This document shows positions 7,769 through 17,416 of a stretch of DNA of 64,000 bases, piece by piece. The notes beneath the pieces were generated by a model. The model saw only the letters and a program-made list of their open reading frames with translations. It was not told the origin of the DNA and ran no database searches. Source of the stretch: Verrucomicrobiota bacterium (lineage in GTDB: Bacteria > Verrucomicrobiota > Verrucomicrobiia > Chthoniobacterales > Xiphinematobacteraceae); contig JAHFTB010000002.1 in the NCBI GenBank assembly GCA_023269545.1, positions 1 to 64,000 on the forward strand. The letters run 5' to 3'. A program made the position numbers and the translations under genes. Position 1 is the first letter of the stretch. The number at the start of each line of letters is the position of its first letter.

Positions 7769-10700
7769 GCAGCAGACGGATTCGCTGCAAGTTTCGGTTG
7801 ATGGGATTCCGTGAGATCGCGAGGCAATTTACGTCGTCGCCAAATGACATAAATTACCGGATAAATCAGCAATTCTAAAATTGCGGAAGTCACGATGCCG
7901 CCAATCATCGGAGCGGCGATGCGCTTCATGACATCCGAGCCGGCTTGCGTTGCAGGGGACCACATGATAGGCAGCAGACCGAAAAGAATGGAGCAGACCG
8001 TCATGATCTTTGGGCGAATACGCTGTACCGCTCCTTCGCGCACAGCATCGCAAAGATCACTCAAGGAGTTCATCCGCCCTTCACGACAAAATTTTTCCCA
8101 CGCCTGTTCCAGGTAGAGCAACATCACCACGCCGGTTTCCGCATCGAGGCCGGCAAGCGCAATGAGACCGATCCATACGGCTACGCTCATATTGTATCCG
8201 AGCAAGTAGAGGGTCCAAAATGCACCGACCAGTGAGAACGGCACGGCAAGCATCACGATGACCGTCTTCAAAACCGATTTCGTATTCATGTAAATCAGCA
8301 TGAAGATGATGAGGAGCGTGAAGGGAATGACTACCTCTAGAGTGCGTTCAGCGGCCTTGAGGTATTCAAATTGTCCCGCCCACTGCACATAGGTGCCGGG
8401 GGGCATTTTGACCGTGCTTGCAATTCGCTCAGATGCCTTGCGCACGTAACCGTCGATATCGCTGGTGGTGACATCCACGAAAACAAAACCAACAAGTTGT
8501 CCATTTTCATCACGAATGCTTGGTGGGCCCGTATGGAATTGGATATCAGCTAGCAAGGAGATGGGGACTTGTGCGCCAGTGGGCGTGGGAACGAGTACGC
8601 GTTTGAGCGCATTGAGATCCTGCCGAAAGTCACGAGCGTAACGCACATTTACAGGATAGCGTTCGCGCTTTTCTACCGTAGTGGTGATGGTCTTACCGCC
8701 GATAGCGGTTTCAACGATGTCATTTACATCGTTGACTCGCAGGCCATATCGTGCGGCGGCTTCGCGGTTCACTGTAAAATCCAGAAAATAACCACCCGTC
8801 GTGCGTTCGGCAAAGACACTGCGAGTATTGGGGAAATTGCTGAGCGTCTTCTCGATTTGCGTGCCGACTTTTTCGATCTCACCCAAGTCGGAGCCGAAGA
8901 CTTTGATGCCGAGTTTGCTACGGAAACCAGTGCTCAGCATCTCCGTCCGGGTTTGGATCGGCATCCAGAAGATATTTGCCATACCTGGAATCTTGATTTT
9001 GGCATTCATCTCTGCGATGAGCTTGTCCCACGTCATACCGGGGCGCCATTGCTCGGGTGGCTTGAGCGTGATCATGGTCTCGAACATCGAGAGCGGTGCG
9101 GGATCAGTGGAGGTATCCGCCTGACCGGCTTTGCCAAAAACACTTTGTACTTCAGGGATCTTACGAATTTCCAGATCCTGAATTTGAAGAATTCTTGTGA
9201 CTTCGGTGATGGACATGCCCGGTACGGCAGTTGGCATGTAGAGAATGGTACCTTCGTTGAGTGGAGGCATGAATTCCGAGCCCAGTTTTTGAAATGGAAA
9301 TACCGTGATCGCGAGGATGGCCACTGCACAGGACAGAGTAAGCCCCCGCCAACGTAGTACGAAATTGACCAATGGTTGATATGCCCAGATCAAAAATCGA
9401 TTCACCGGATTTTTCAACTCCGGGGTAATCTTGCCGCGAATCAGGATCGTCATCAGCACTGGCACGAGTGTCACTGCTAGTAACGAGGCAAAAAACATCG
9501 AAAATGTCTTCGTATAGGCCAGCGGCCTGAATAGACGGCCTTCCTGTGCCGTAAGCGAAAACACGGGCACGAAGCTCACGGTGATCACGAGTAGGGAAAA
9601 GAACAGAGGTCTGCCCACGGTTTTCGCAGCTTTGATAATAACGCGGGTATGCTCTCCAGGATCCGGTTCACGCCCATGGTCATGACGAAAACGCTCCAGC
9701 GCAGAATGTGCATTTTCTACCATAATAATGGCGGCATCCACCATTGCCCCGATGGCGATGGCGATACCACCGAGTGACATGATGTTGCTCGTGAGTCCCA
9801 TCTTCCACATGGGAAGAAACGAGAGCATGATTGCAATCGGCAATGTGAGGATGGCTACGAGAGCCGAACGTACATGCCAAAGGAAGATCACACATACCAG
9901 CGCCACGACGATGCTTTCCTCGATGAGCTTGTCGCGCAGGGTCGCGATGGCTCGCATAATCAGCGTGCTGCGATCATAAACTGGAACGATCTTCACGCCT
10001 TCTGGTAGCGAGGATTGGATTTCTCGTATCTTCTTTTTAATGCCGTTGATGACTGTAAGTGCGTTTTCGCCATAGCGCATCACGACAATGCCCCCCACCG
10101 TCTCGCCTTTCCCGTTCAGCTCCGCCACACCGCGGCGAAGGTCGGGACCAAGATGTACCCTGCCGACGTTCTTGATGTAAATGGGGGTGCCATTTTCGAC
10201 CTTTAAAACAATATTCTCAATGTCTCCGGTATTTTTGATATAGCCTCGTCCCCGGACAAAATACTCCGTAGCAGCGATCTCAAATGTCTTCCCCCCGACA
10301 TCTGCATTGCTGCTCTTGATGGCGCTAATGACTTCACTCAGCGGAATATTGTAGGCAGCGAGCGCATTCGGATCGAGATCCACCTGGTACTGCTTGACAA
10401 ACCCCCCTACGGGCGCGATCTCCGAAACCCCTTTGACCGAGCCGAGGACATACCGAAGATTCCAATCTTGAATCGACCGCAACTCGGCAAGGCTGTGCTT
10501 CCCACTCTCATCCACAAGTGCATATTCATAAACCCAGCCCACACCGGTAGCATCGGGCCCAATGACAGGGTTCACTCCTTCGGGCAATGAACCACGAATG
10601 GAGTTGAGATATTCCAGTACGCGCGAGCGGGCCCAATAGATGTCGGTGCCATCCTGAAAGATGACATAGACGAATGACTTGCCGAACATGGATTCGCCAC

Positions 10701-10974
10701 GAACGAACTTAACCTTTGGCGCAGCAATGAATTGTGAGGAAATCGGATAGGTCACCTGGTCTTCCACAAGGTCGGGCGAACGGCCTTCCCAATTCGTATA
10801 AACGATGACCTGGACATCGCTCAGATCCGGAATGGCATCGAGTGGAGTATGAATCAGCCCATAAATCCCCAGCGCAATGGCAAAGATTGCACCGATAAAA
10901 ACGAGAAACTTATTGCGGGCGCTTGCCTCGATCAGACGCTCGATGAAAGACTCTTTTGGGAATGCGTCGCTCAT
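7765..10974 (-). CDS. cusA: CusA-like heavy-metal RND efflux pump (Cu+/Ag+ type)
   Basis: A 1069-residue inner-membrane RND transporter, full length for the HME group. The fourth-helix signature [17 protein letters not shown] matches the monovalent-cation (CusA) subgroup. Methionines equivalent to those used by CusA appear in context: [20 protein letters not shown] and [17 protein letters not shown]. The pump would take Cu(I) or Ag(I) from the periplasm or cytoplasm and export it through the CusB-CusC tunnel, driven by protons. Its ATG overlaps the cusB stop by 4 bp (ATGA). It is the last gene of the minus-strand cusCBA-like operon. Confidence 0.94.
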   Translation of the reverse strand: MSDAFPKESFIERLIEASARNKFLVFIGAIFAIALGIYGLIHTPLDAIPDLSDVQVIVYTNWEGRSPDLVEDQVTYPISSQFIAAPKVKFVRGESMFGKSFVYVIFQDGTDIYWARSRVLEYLNSIRGSLPEGVNPVIGPDATGVGWVYEYALVDESGKHSLAELRSIQDWNLRYVLGSVKGVSEIAPVGGFVKQYQVDLDPNALAAYNIPLSEVISAIKSSNADVGGKTFEIAATEYFVRGRGYIKNTGDIENIVLKVENGTPIYIKNVGRVHLGPDLRRGVAELNGKGETVGGIVVMRYGENALTVINGIKKKIREIQSSLPEGVKIVPVYDRSTLIMRAIATLRDKLIEESIVVALVCVIFLWHVRSALVAILTLPIAIMLSFLPMWKMGLTSNIMSLGGIAIAIGAMVDAAIIMVENAHSALERFRHDHGREPDPGEHTRVIIKAAKTVGRPLFFSLLVITVSFVPVFSLTAQEGRLFRPLAYTKTFSMFFASLLAVTLVPVLMTILIRGKITPELKNPVNRFLIWAYQPLVNFVLRWRGLTLSCAVAILAITVFPFQKLGSEFMPPLNEGTILYMPTAVPGMSITEVTRILQIQDLEIRKIPEVQSVFGKAGQADTSTDPAPLSMFETMITLKPPEQWRPGMTWDKLIAEMNAKIKIPGMANIFWMPIQTRTEMLSTGFRSKLGIKVFGSDLGEIEKVGTQIEKTLSNFPNTRSVFAERTTGGYFLDFTVNREAAARYGLRVNDVNDIVETAIGGKTITTTVEKRERYPVNVRYARDFRQDLNALKRVLVPTPTGAQVPISLLADIQFHTGPPSIRDENGQLVGFVFVDVTTSDIDGYVRKASERIASTVKMPPGTYVQWAGQFEYLKAAERTLEVVIPFTLLIIFMLIYMNTKSVLKTVIVMLAVPFSLVGAFWTLYLLGYNMSVAVWIGLIALAGLDAETGVVMLLYLEQAWEKFCREGRMNSLSDLCDAVREGAVQRIRPKIMTVCSILFGLLPIMWSPATQAGSDVMKRIAAPMIGGIVTSAILELLIYPVIYVIWRRRKLPRDLTESHQPKLAANPSAA

Positions 10975-12647
10975 TTGCCCAAGATACGGATGGTTTCTCC
11001 ACAGGTCGCCATGGCCTGACCCAGAAAGGGATTCTCAACTTTTTTGCTCACCTGAACCCATTCGCTCGGAGAACTGTTCCACATTGGGCAGCGCATGACG
11101 TAGAGCACACGAGGGCTGGGGATCTCTTTCAATACCTCAAGCAGCGCCTTGCTGACATGACCAAATCCGACTCGCGCCTGTTCGAGATCGGCCGGTTTGA
11201 AGTGGTTTAAAACCTGCTCCAGGGTCTTATTTTTCAGGCTATTATGTTTCATGTCCTCATCGCCGACAGCAATTTCCGCAACCTCCCGCCGAAGTTCATC
11301 ACCCAGCTGGTTCACGCCCTCGAAGCGGTCTGCCGCAAGCAAAGCGTGCAGAGCCAGGTAGCTCTTAATTAAGGCCTCATACGGGGAAGGGAGAGCAAGT
11401 GAGGGATTTGCCTCATCTCCGGTAGACGAGGATTCGCTGTGATTATCGTCAAAGTCCTTTAACGCTCCTTGCATCTTCGATTCCGCATCGATAAGGAAAT
11501 TCGCGCTGGTTACGATGCGCTCTCCGGCGGCTAACCCTTTCCGAACCGCATAGAAATTGCCAAATTCTCCGCCGAGAGTGATCAACCGCGATTCCAACCG
11601 CCCTTCGCCTTTGTCCACAAAGACCACATTCCGCAGGCCTGTTGGCATCACCGCCTCCACCGGAATAGCGAGAGCAACAACCGGCTCAAACTGCAACGTA
11701 GCGTTCACATACATGCCCGGGCGAAGCAGGAATTCGGCGTTCTCCACGTCTATGCGCACGCGAGCAGTACGTTTGAGAGGATCCACAAATGGATCCACCA
11801 CCGCAACTGTGCCATCGAAGGTCCGTCCAGGATACGAAACGGATGTCACTCCAACCTTCTGACCCTGCCGGAGTAACCCGATTTCCGTCTCATAAAAATC
11901 CGCCCAAACCCAGACTTCCGAGAGATCCACTACATCTACCAACGCATCACCCACCTTCACACTGGTACCTTGCGGAACAGCCACCTTCGCGACGATTCCA
12001 CGAAATGGAGAGTGTAGTATCAGGACTTCACTAGGTTGCATGCTTTTTTCTAATTCTGCGATTTGCGGGTCCGTTACGTTCCACTGATGGAGCCGAAACC
12101 GTGCGGCTTGGATCAAGCGATCTGTCGTTGCATTGCGACGCGATCTCAGCAGTATCATCAACTCCCGTTCGGTTGTCAGCAAATCAGGACTGTAAATAGA
12201 AAGCAGAGGGGCATCTTTTTCGACTATCTCTCCGGGCGAGGCAACAAAAAGCTGCTGCACATAACCCTCCACTCGGGAGACGAAAGACCAATTTCGTTTT
12301 TGATCCGGCACAATGAACCCGACGGCGCGAATCGTTCGGCTCAGTGAACGCAATTTTACCGTCGCGTAAGTCACGCCAATTTGCTGGCGACGCCCAATTG
12401 GCACAGTAAATTCGTTTGGCTTAAGCTCGCTGAGTGAGGCGGAGGCTGCCGAAGCCTGTGCATTTTTTTTCAGAACGGGCACGAGTTCCATTCCGCAGAT
12501 CGGGCACTTGCCTGGGTCTTTGGATCTTACCGACGGGTGCATTGCGCAGGTGTAATGATCCACGTTGCTGCGTATCTTGGATGATGTTCCCTTGCATCCA
12601 GTCACAACAAAGGTGACCATCCATAAGAGGAGAAAATATCGCTTCAT
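10971..12647 (-). CDS. cusB: CusB-like periplasmic adaptor lipoprotein with metal-binding ends
   Basis: About 558 residues from the ATG at 12647, chosen because it begins a lipoprotein signal (MKRYFLLLWMVTFVVTGCKG, lipobox VTGC). The longer frame to 12713 only adds translated repeat DNA. After the lipobox comes a heavy-metal-binding domain (YTCAMHPSVRSKDPGKCPIC-GME), then the barrel-sandwich and beta-barrel domains of a membrane-fusion adaptor. A C-terminal extension of about 140 residues resembles DUF3347, with CPMWNSS and ATCGE motifs that could bind copper. It would collect Cu/Ag and dock CusA to CusC. Confidence 0.92.
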   Translation of the reverse strand: MKRYFLLLWMVTFVVTGCKGTSSKIRSNVDHYTCAMHPSVRSKDPGKCPICGMELVPVLKKNAQASAASASLSELKPNEFTVPIGRRQQIGVTYATVKLRSLSRTIRAVGFIVPDQKRNWSFVSRVEGYVQQLFVASPGEIVEKDAPLLSIYSPDLLTTERELMILLRSRRNATTDRLIQAARFRLHQWNVTDPQIAELEKSMQPSEVLILHSPFRGIVAKVAVPQGTSVKVGDALVDVVDLSEVWVWADFYETEIGLLRQGQKVGVTSVSYPGRTFDGTVAVVDPFVDPLKRTARVRIDVENAEFLLRPGMYVNATLQFEPVVALAIPVEAVMPTGLRNVVFVDKGEGRLESRLITLGGEFGNFYAVRKGLAAGERIVTSANFLIDAESKMQGALKDFDDNHSESSSTGDEANPSLALPSPYEALIKSYLALHALLAADRFEGVNQLGDELRREVAEIAVGDEDMKHNSLKNKTLEQVLNHFKPADLEQARVGFGHVSKALLEVLKEIPSPRVLYVMRCPMWNSSPSEWVQVSKKVENPFLGQAMATCGETIRILGK

Positions 12648-12671
12648 ATTCATATGGGTTGATGAGACTGA

Positions 12672-12765
12672 GAGGTTCTTGCCCGGAAACCGGGCTTTCT
12701 TTAAGGAAAACATTTCTTTATCCAGTCTTTATCCAGTCGGTTCCTGAGGGTAATTCGCGGTTTTT
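12672..12765 (-). repeat. Repeat family 2, copy A (between cusB and cusC)
   Basis: On the plus strand it carries GCCCGGAAACCGGGCTTTC, a CCCGG/CCGGG hairpin, then TTTAAGGAAAACATTTCTT, then CAGTCGGTTCCTGAGGG. Related copies lie at 15346-15398, 18320-18445 and 28625-28700. Here it encodes the last 15 or so residues of CusC and, on a possible longer frame, an N-terminal extension of CusB. Confidence 0.6.
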
Positions 12766-14058
12766 TTGCCGTAGGTTCTTCGACGGATGTGCGGGAAGCT
12801 CCACCCCGACAATAGCTTCGAGCTCCGTGACAGCCGTCTCATAATCCGTGAGCATATTATTAGTCGCAGCCTGGACGTCACGCAGAGAACGCTGTGTGGC
12901 AATCCAGTCTGCAAAGCTCGATTTTCCGGTTTCGTAATTGAGTTGAATCGTATCGAAAGCCTGCTGGGCCAGCGGAAGAATTTTTCCGCTATAAAGCTCA
13001 TAATGGTGGCGCGTCGTTTTGATCCGCTCGAGCTGATCGTGCAGTAATCCCAAAGATTCGGACTTTACCACCTCTAACTCAGCATTCGCGGCACCCAAAT
13101 TTTCTTCCGCCTCGTGAACTGCTGAGGAATATTTACCAGGATTCACCCAAGGAATGCTAAACGAGACGCCAGCGCCTAATTGACTCACAGTTTGGGCCGC
13201 ACCGTTGTAGCGTTGCTCATTGATATTGATTGCGGGATCGGGAATCCATTCGCGCCTCGCTAGTTGCAATCGAGCCTTTTCCACATCGATCCCAGCCCGT
13301 GCGATTCGTACCTCGGGACGAAAATTCAGGAGAAGGCTTGTGAGGTCTTTTTCCGAAAATTGCAGGGCAATAGGGTTCTCTGCGTTCAAGTCGCCGATTG
13401 GTGAGGTTACCGGACGGTTCATCAGCACGTTCAGTTGGGTCTGTGCTTCCGTCCGGATACGTTCGAAATCGTCCCGCTCCTGCTCGAGCTTAGCCACTTC
13501 AATTTCCGCAGCTAATATCTCCGGGACTGTTTCCATGCCAGTCTGGTATTTTGCGCGGATCCCTGTGGCGATTTGCTGCAACGACGTCAAATTTCGCCCA
13601 TTGATTGCAAGCTGATTCTGAGAATTGAGAAACTGGAAATAAGCGGCTTTCAACTTGTTCACAACGTCCAACTGCTGGCGGCGAAAGTTCTCAAACGCCA
13701 CCAGCGCATCCGCAGCAGCCACCCGCCCACGACTCAGATTTTTCCCGGAAATGGGGATAACCTGTTCCACTGTGAACATTTGATCAGCCATCGAATTCGG
13801 AGCCATTTCCACGAAGCGTTTCGCAGTAAAATCCGCACCCACGCGAGGGTCATCCCAAGCTTTCGCCTGCACAATACGCGCATGCATACCGTTCCATTTT
13901 CGCCAGGCAGACGTAATGGAGGGGTTGTTAGCCAACGCCTCCCGAGTGAAATCCACCAATGTCAGTTTTCCTTGAACAGACTCCTTCGCTCTAGCAAAAG
14001 GAAACACCATTGTTCCGGAAATCAGGATGTAAGTGACGGCCAAAATGGAACGTTTCAT
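12718..14058 (-). CDS. cusC: CusC/TolC-like outer-membrane efflux protein
   Basis: A 446-residue outer-membrane factor with a signal peptide (ILAVTYILISGTMVFPFARA). Two repeated coiled-coil/barrel halves of the TolC family are visible, with long alpha-helical stretches and the ANNPSITSAWRKW start block. It would form the exit duct of the tripartite metal pump. It is the first gene of the minus-strand operon; about 500 bp upstream holds two repeat-1 copies and the divergent regulatory cassette. The last residues (ELPSGTDWIKTG) are encoded by repeat family 2, so the native C-terminus was probably replaced. Confidence 0.9.
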   Translation of the reverse strand: MKRSILAVTYILISGTMVFPFARAKESVQGKLTLVDFTREALANNPSITSAWRKWNGMHARIVQAKAWDDPRVGADFTAKRFVEMAPNSMADQMFTVEQVIPISGKNLSRGRVAAADALVAFENFRRQQLDVVNKLKAAYFQFLNSQNQLAINGRNLTSLQQIATGIRAKYQTGMETVPEILAAEIEVAKLEQERDDFERIRTEAQTQLNVLMNRPVTSPIGDLNAENPIALQFSEKDLTSLLLNFRPEVRIARAGIDVEKARLQLARREWIPDPAININEQRYNGAAQTVSQLGAGVSFSIPWVNPGKYSSAVHEAEENLGAANAELEVVKSESLGLLHDQLERIKTTRHHYELYSGKILPLAQQAFDTIQLNYETGKSSFADWIATQRSLRDVQAATNNMLTDYETAVTELEAIVGVELPAHPSKNLRQKNRELPSGTDWIKTG

Positions 14059-14128
14059 ACGACTTCAAGGAAAACTGGGAATCAGAGTCTTTTAAAGATA
14101 GGGATGAATGTGTTCGCTATGCTAAATA

Positions 14129-14212
14129 ACTGACGTGACGCACTTTGAGGAGCTCTGGGAGAAAAAAACCATTTTAGCCTACAAGGTTTCCCTTTTTTGC
14201 GTCACATCACTC
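14129..14212 (+). repeat. Repeat family 1 (MITE-like), full copy
   Basis: An element of about 85 bp: ACTGACGTGACGCACTTTG at the left, then a GAGGAGCTCTGGGAG core, an AAACC/GGTTT hairpin around ATTTTAGCCTACA, and TTTTTTGCGTCACATCA at the right. The ends form an imperfect terminal inverted repeat (TGACGTGACGCA / TGCGTCACaTCA). Seven copies, whole or partial, occur in this window. This one lies in the regulatory gap between cusC and the sigma-factor cassette. Confidence 0.8.
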
Positions 14213-14416
14213 AGTAACACTGATCTTTGCAATTTGTGACGGTGCCAAAGGCAGGAAACCGACAGAGGAGACGCTAGGTCGAGGGTAGAAATGCCCTTGT
14301 ACTCAAGCCCCACAAAACCACAATATACAGCAGGAAAAAATTTTCTTTTCATACTCCCTTGAACGGAAGAAGCACGGCCATCCCTCAAAAATCCACAACT
14401 ATAGTTTATAGAACCT

Positions 14417-14488
14417 TTATGAGGAGTTCTGGGAGCAAAAAAACCATTTTAGCCTACAAGGTTTCCCTTTTTTGCGTCACATCACTTC
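14417..14488 (+). repeat. Repeat family 1, copy lacking its left end
   Basis: It starts inside the GAGGAGTTCTGGGAGC core and keeps the right end to GCGTCACATCAC. It is a direct repeat of 14129-14212 about 280 bp away in the same cusC/anti-sigma intergenic region. Its right end runs into a partial reversed copy of repeat family 2 (14483-14513: TCTTAAGA...GTTCCCGGG). No gene is seen in the 14059-14555 gap. Confidence 0.75.
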
Positions 14489-14555
14489 TTAAGACACCCA
14501 GTTCCCGGGCACTTCGCATTTATTTTGAGGGATATGTGGGGGAATTTCGTTATCA

Positions 14556-14894
14556 ATGGTTATGGGCTCATCTAATTTACAAGATGCACTGAACCAATCG
14601 GCTGCGCAGTATATGCCTGAGCTTTCTGGAAAATTTGAACAGAACGTCTGGCGTGCGATTCAGTCTCGAAAAATGAATGATGCCCGCGAGTCGATTTGGG
14701 CTGCCTTCATCACCATCTGCTTACGGCCAACCTGGGCGATAGCGGCATCAGTAGTGGTGCTATGCATATCGATCAGCTTCGGCACAATGGAAGTCAACAT
14801 GTCGCAAAATACAGCGCATGCTCAGCTCAACCTCGGAGTTTTTTCCGCCGAAGCTCCGACTCTGCCCTCAACATTGCTCACTCACTCACGATGA
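14556..14894 (+). CDS. CnrY-like small membrane anti-sigma factor (probable)
   Basis: A 112-residue protein with a cytosolic N-terminal half (SNLQDALNQSAAQYMPELSG), one transmembrane helix (WAIAASVVVLCISISFG) and a short periplasmic tail. That is the layout of CnrY, which holds an ECF sigma factor at the membrane. The sequence itself is too short for a firm family match. The call rests on position: first of three genes in the order anti-sigma, CnrX-like sensor, ECF sigma, divergent from a metal pump. Its stop overlaps the next start by 4 bp (ATGA). A GGGGGA lies 12 bp before the ATG. Confidence 0.65.
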   Translation: MVMGSSNLQDALNQSAAQYMPELSGKFEQNVWRAIQSRKMNDARESIWAAFITICLRPTWAIAASVVVLCISISFGTMEVNMSQNTAHAQLNLGVFSAEAPTLPSTLLTHSR

Positions 14895-15358
14895 AGAAGC
14901 CGCTTCAGTTTGCTCTGCTTCTCGTAACCGTAGCGCTTATCGCAATGGGAATGTGCCTGTTCACACAGTGGATCGTGCCAGTTGTGTGCCCGCCTCATCC
15001 TGTGGGCAATCACATGAGTATCCACAAACAGCTACACATTACGCCAGAACAAGATAAATCGCTCCACGCCATTGAGCGGCGTTACGCAGAACGACGGGCA
15101 CAGCTCACTCAGACCATTCGGCAAGCTAATACAGAGCTTGCAAATGTGATCCTTGAAGACAAGGCAGCTTCTGCCCGCGTGAATACCGCAATTAGAAAAA
15201 TCCACACCGCCCAAGGAGAACTGCAAATGGTAACCATACAACATGTTTTCGAGATGAAAACTATTCTCACTCCCAAGCAGGCGGATATGCTACTCAAACT
15301 GACCGCCGAGGCTCTGCAACAAGACAGTTACATCTACCCGGGAACCGGACCTTCTTAA
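14891..15358 (+). CDS. CnrX-like periplasmic metal sensor
   Basis: A 155-residue protein anchored by an N-terminal helix (FALLLVTVALIAMGMCLF) with a helical periplasmic domain of the CnrX/ZraP/CpxP type. In Cupriavidus CnrX, metal is held by an HxxxH pair, a glutamate and an HxxxM pair. Here HMSIH gives HxxxH and QHVFEM gives HxxxM, with glutamates in the helix between them, so the binding set is probably preserved. It would sense periplasmic metal and release the sigma factor through the membrane anti-sigma protein. The last residues (YPGTGPS) lie in repeat family 2. Confidence 0.8.
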   Translation: MKKPLQFALLLVTVALIAMGMCLFTQWIVPVVCPPHPVGNHMSIHKQLHITPEQDKSLHAIERRYAERRAQLTQTIRQANTELANVILEDKAASARVNTAIRKIHTAQGELQMVTIQHVFEMKTILTPKQADMLLKLTAEALQQDSYIYPGTGPS

Positions 15359-15398
15359 GATGGCATTTCTTCCTCCCATTCAGTTCTTGGAGCAATAA
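15346..15398 (+). repeat. Repeat family 2, copy C
   Basis: CCCGGGAACCGG, then CTTCTTAAGATGGCATTTC, then CCATTCAGTTCTTGGAGCAA. It aligns in order with the other family-2 copies. It encodes the end of the CnrX-like protein and forms the whole leader of the sigma-factor gene, including its GGAG ribosome-binding site. Confidence 0.6.
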
Positions 15399-15968
15399 GT
15401 GGATAGAGATGATGATGACTTGCCATTCGTCCGGGCACTCCGGAATGGCGATGATAGCGCCCTTGATAATCTGATGTCCCGCCACAAGGCCTCACTATTT
15501 CGCTTCATCTTTCGATATGTCCGCAATGAAGAGGATGCCGTGGAATTGACGCAAGAGTCTTTTATTCGGGTTTATTTCAATATTCGTTCCTTCACCCCTA
15601 AGGCACGTTTCACTACCTGGCTCTATACCATTGCAAAAAATCTCTGCCGCGACCATGTAGGTAGCCGTGCTTATCGAAACAGAGGCCGTACCTTTTCCAT
15701 CCACGCAGAAGAAGGTGACAAACCAGTGGAATTGCCTGCCACTGGCCCAACTCCCGACAAAATTACCCAGGACAACGAGTACATGCGTATCGTCGAGAAC
15801 GCAATCGACCGCCTACCACCGGATCTCAAAACCGCTCTTATCTTGACGGCACTGGAAGGACTTTCCCATATCGAAACTGCCAACCGCCTAGGAACCACCC
15901 CCAAAACGGTCGAGACACGTGTTTATCGGGCACGTAAATACTTGGAAAAGATCCTACGCATTTGCTAA
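15399..15968 (+). CDS. ECF sigma factor, CnrH-like
   Basis: A 189-residue sigma-70 family protein from a GTG start. Region 2 is clear (LFRFIFRYVRNEEDAVELTQ, then ESFIRVYFNIRSF and FTTWLYTIAKNLCRDH) and region 4 follows (RLPPDLKTALILTALEGLSH, IETANRLGTTPKTVETRVYR). It would direct transcription of the adjacent cus operon and probably its own cassette when released by the CnrY/CnrX-like pair. The ribosome-binding site GGAG lies within a family-2 repeat. The order Y-X-H matches the known cnr locus. Confidence 0.88.
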   Translation: MDRDDDDLPFVRALRNGDDSALDNLMSRHKASLFRFIFRYVRNEEDAVELTQESFIRVYFNIRSFTPKARFTTWLYTIAKNLCRDHVGSRAYRNRGRTFSIHAEEGDKPVELPATGPTPDKITQDNEYMRIVENAIDRLPPDLKTALILTALEGLSHIETANRLGTTPKTVETRVYRARKYLEKILRIC

Positions 15969-16109
15969 CCCAAAAACTGCCCGGTTTCCTGGCGGTCGCG
16001 ATCACTAAAAAACAACAAAATCTGAGGGATCGGCCAGGAAACTTCGTTGGCTCTGTAAGTACTAGTTTTAGTACTCACAAGAACTACAAATTAAATCCAT
16101 CATCACTTC

Positions 16110-16385
16110 ATGAAAATACTATTTGCCATTCTCTCCATCAGCCTGCTCGCTTTTATCAGCACATCGCACGCCGAGACTCAGGTCCGCCCCTATGCTCTCG
16201 ACTACTGTACTTTCTCGGGTAACAAGCTCGGTACTATGGGCAAAGTCACATGCGAGGTTTACAAAAACCAGGAAATGAAATTCTGCTGCAATATCTGCAA
16301 GAAGAAGTTCGACAAAGACCGCGATGCAGGACTCCAAAAATATAAGAATGCCGTAAAATTAATGTCTTATGGCACAACACATTAA
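16110..16385 (+). CDS. Small secreted YHS-like cysteine-rich protein
   Basis: 91 residues with a signal peptide (KILFAILSISLLAFISTSHA). The mature part has four cysteines in a YHS-like arrangement: DYCTFSGNKLGTMGKVTC, then MKFCCNICKKKFDKD. Such small domains bind transition metals, and the location downstream of the sigma cassette suggests a periplasmic metal-binding accessory of the efflux system. A GTAAGTACT/AGTACTCAC dyad (16055-16078) lies just upstream and could be its control site. The exact function is not established. Confidence 0.65.
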   Translation: MKILFAILSISLLAFISTSHAETQVRPYALDYCTFSGNKLGTMGKVTCEVYKNQEMKFCCNICKKKFDKDRDAGLQKYKNAVKLMSYGTTH

Positions 16386-16445
16386 GTAAATTCCATCCTG
16401 TGTAGTCTATGATATAGGCACACTCAATCGATTAGCGACAAAAAC

Positions 16446-16482
16446 TATGGCAAATCGTCTCTTATAAAGATGGTTTGCCATA
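16446..16482. other. Short inverted repeat (hairpin)
   Basis: TATGGCAAA at 16446-16454 pairs with TTTGCCATA at 16474-16482 across 19 bases. It lies between the YHS-like gene and the next gene. No U-tract follows, so it is not a standard intrinsic terminator. Nothing else is convincing in 16386-16634. Confidence 0.5.
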
Positions 16483-16634
16483 ATTGTTATAGCAAGATGC
16501 ATGGCCAGGCGGACGTCCTCTGGCACTAGAAGAAAAGGATCTGAAGGATGCACACACCCTATCGCTATCTCTCTGCTGCTCGCCATACAGTCCAAAATGA
16601 CAGCCATTTTTAACTGTGGTATCATCTTTTGAAT

Positions 16635-17144
16635 ATGTTTTCTGAACTTCAACAACCCGCCTACCTACACGTCCTCATCAACCACTTGCCAATCATCGGC
16701 ACGGCGATAGGAGCGCTAGCGCTCCTCATTGCGATAGTGCTCCGCCAACGCGTTGCACTCATTCCCACGCTCATTATTATTTTGGTGGCTGGTGCTTCGG
16801 CCTGGCCGGTTTATGAAACCGGCTCCGCAGCCTATCCCTCCATCCGAAAAATTTCCGATGATGCCGGTTCGGATGAGTTGGATCAGCACTTGGACCGTGC
16901 CGAGCGAACTGTATGGACTTTCTACGCGATGGCGGGTCTTGCCGCTATCGCGCTCATTGTACCTATGCGTTGGCCACGCACATCGCTTCCATTGGCTATT
17001 GCGACCGTTCTGGCTGCCATTGCCTGTACAGCAGTTGGAGGATATATCGCCCAGTCAGGCGGCAGAATCCGACATACGGAATTTCGTCTGCCACTGAACC
17101 AGGCTTCTTCGACACCCACGACAGAGTCCGAACCCCGCCATTAA
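16635..17144 (+). CDS. Four-helix membrane protein (DUF2231-like)
   Basis: About 169 residues from the ATG at 16635. It starts YLHVLINHLPIIGTAIGALA, a His-containing first helix typical of DUF2231-type small membrane proteins, and has three further helices (IPTLIIILVAGASAWPVY, FYAMAGLAAIALIVPM and LPLAIATVLAAIACTAVGGY). The conserved histidines near the membrane face could bind heme or metal. It is the last gene on the plus strand after the metal-resistance cassette and may belong to it. Confidence 0.6.
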   Translation: MFSELQQPAYLHVLINHLPIIGTAIGALALLIAIVLRQRVALIPTLIIILVAGASAWPVYETGSAAYPSIRKISDDAGSDELDQHLDRAERTVWTFYAMAGLAAIALIVPMRWPRTSLPLAIATVLAAIACTAVGGYIAQSGGRIRHTEFRLPLNQASSTPTTESEPRH

Positions 17145-17246
17145 TTTAACAATGCGAAGTTCCTTCCGTCATGGGGCTTTGAAAATAGTTCCCGTTGGAA
17201 ACAGTCCTCCCGTGACTCTAATAGCCTATGCCAACAGCCAAAGTGC

Positions 17247-17351
17247 TTACGACTTATAACGCAAGCGCTTCTTATGACGATTTTGCTTCATACGTTTGCG
17301 ACGCTTGTGCTTGGCAATTTTACTCTTTCTTTTCTTCTTAAGCGAACCCAT
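17247..17351 (-). CDS. Tiny basic AURKAIP1/COX24-like protein (mS38-type)
   Basis: A 34-residue, extremely basic peptide: MGSLKKKRKSKIAKHKRRKR, then MKQNRHKKRLRYKS. It matches the short KKRRKKIxKHKRRKRxRxxRHK signature of the AURKAIP1/COX24 (mS38) domain, which in some bacterial phyla occurs as a ribosome-associated small protein. The nearest minus-strand gene upstream is hisG, which ends 66 bp before it. Confidence 0.75.
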   Translation of the reverse strand: MGSLKKKRKSKIAKHKRRKRMKQNRHKKRLRYKS

Positions 17352-17416
17352 GTGATCTTTTCAGGAAAATTTTTCTGACCCGACTCGCCATCATTTTACT
17401 GATGGCAAATTTAATT

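Noticed and set aside
8569-9357. Long open frame antisense to cusA (262 codons)
   Set aside because: It lies wholly inside the strongly supported cusA gene on the other strand and has no family pattern; a shadow of codon bias.
13573-14133. 186-codon plus-strand frame over cusC
   Set aside because: Antisense to the cusC coding sequence; low-complexity basic translation without domains.
16407-16655. 82-codon minus frame between two metal-cluster genes
   Set aside because: No recognisable domain; includes the hairpin at 16446-16482 and overlaps the start of the next gene.
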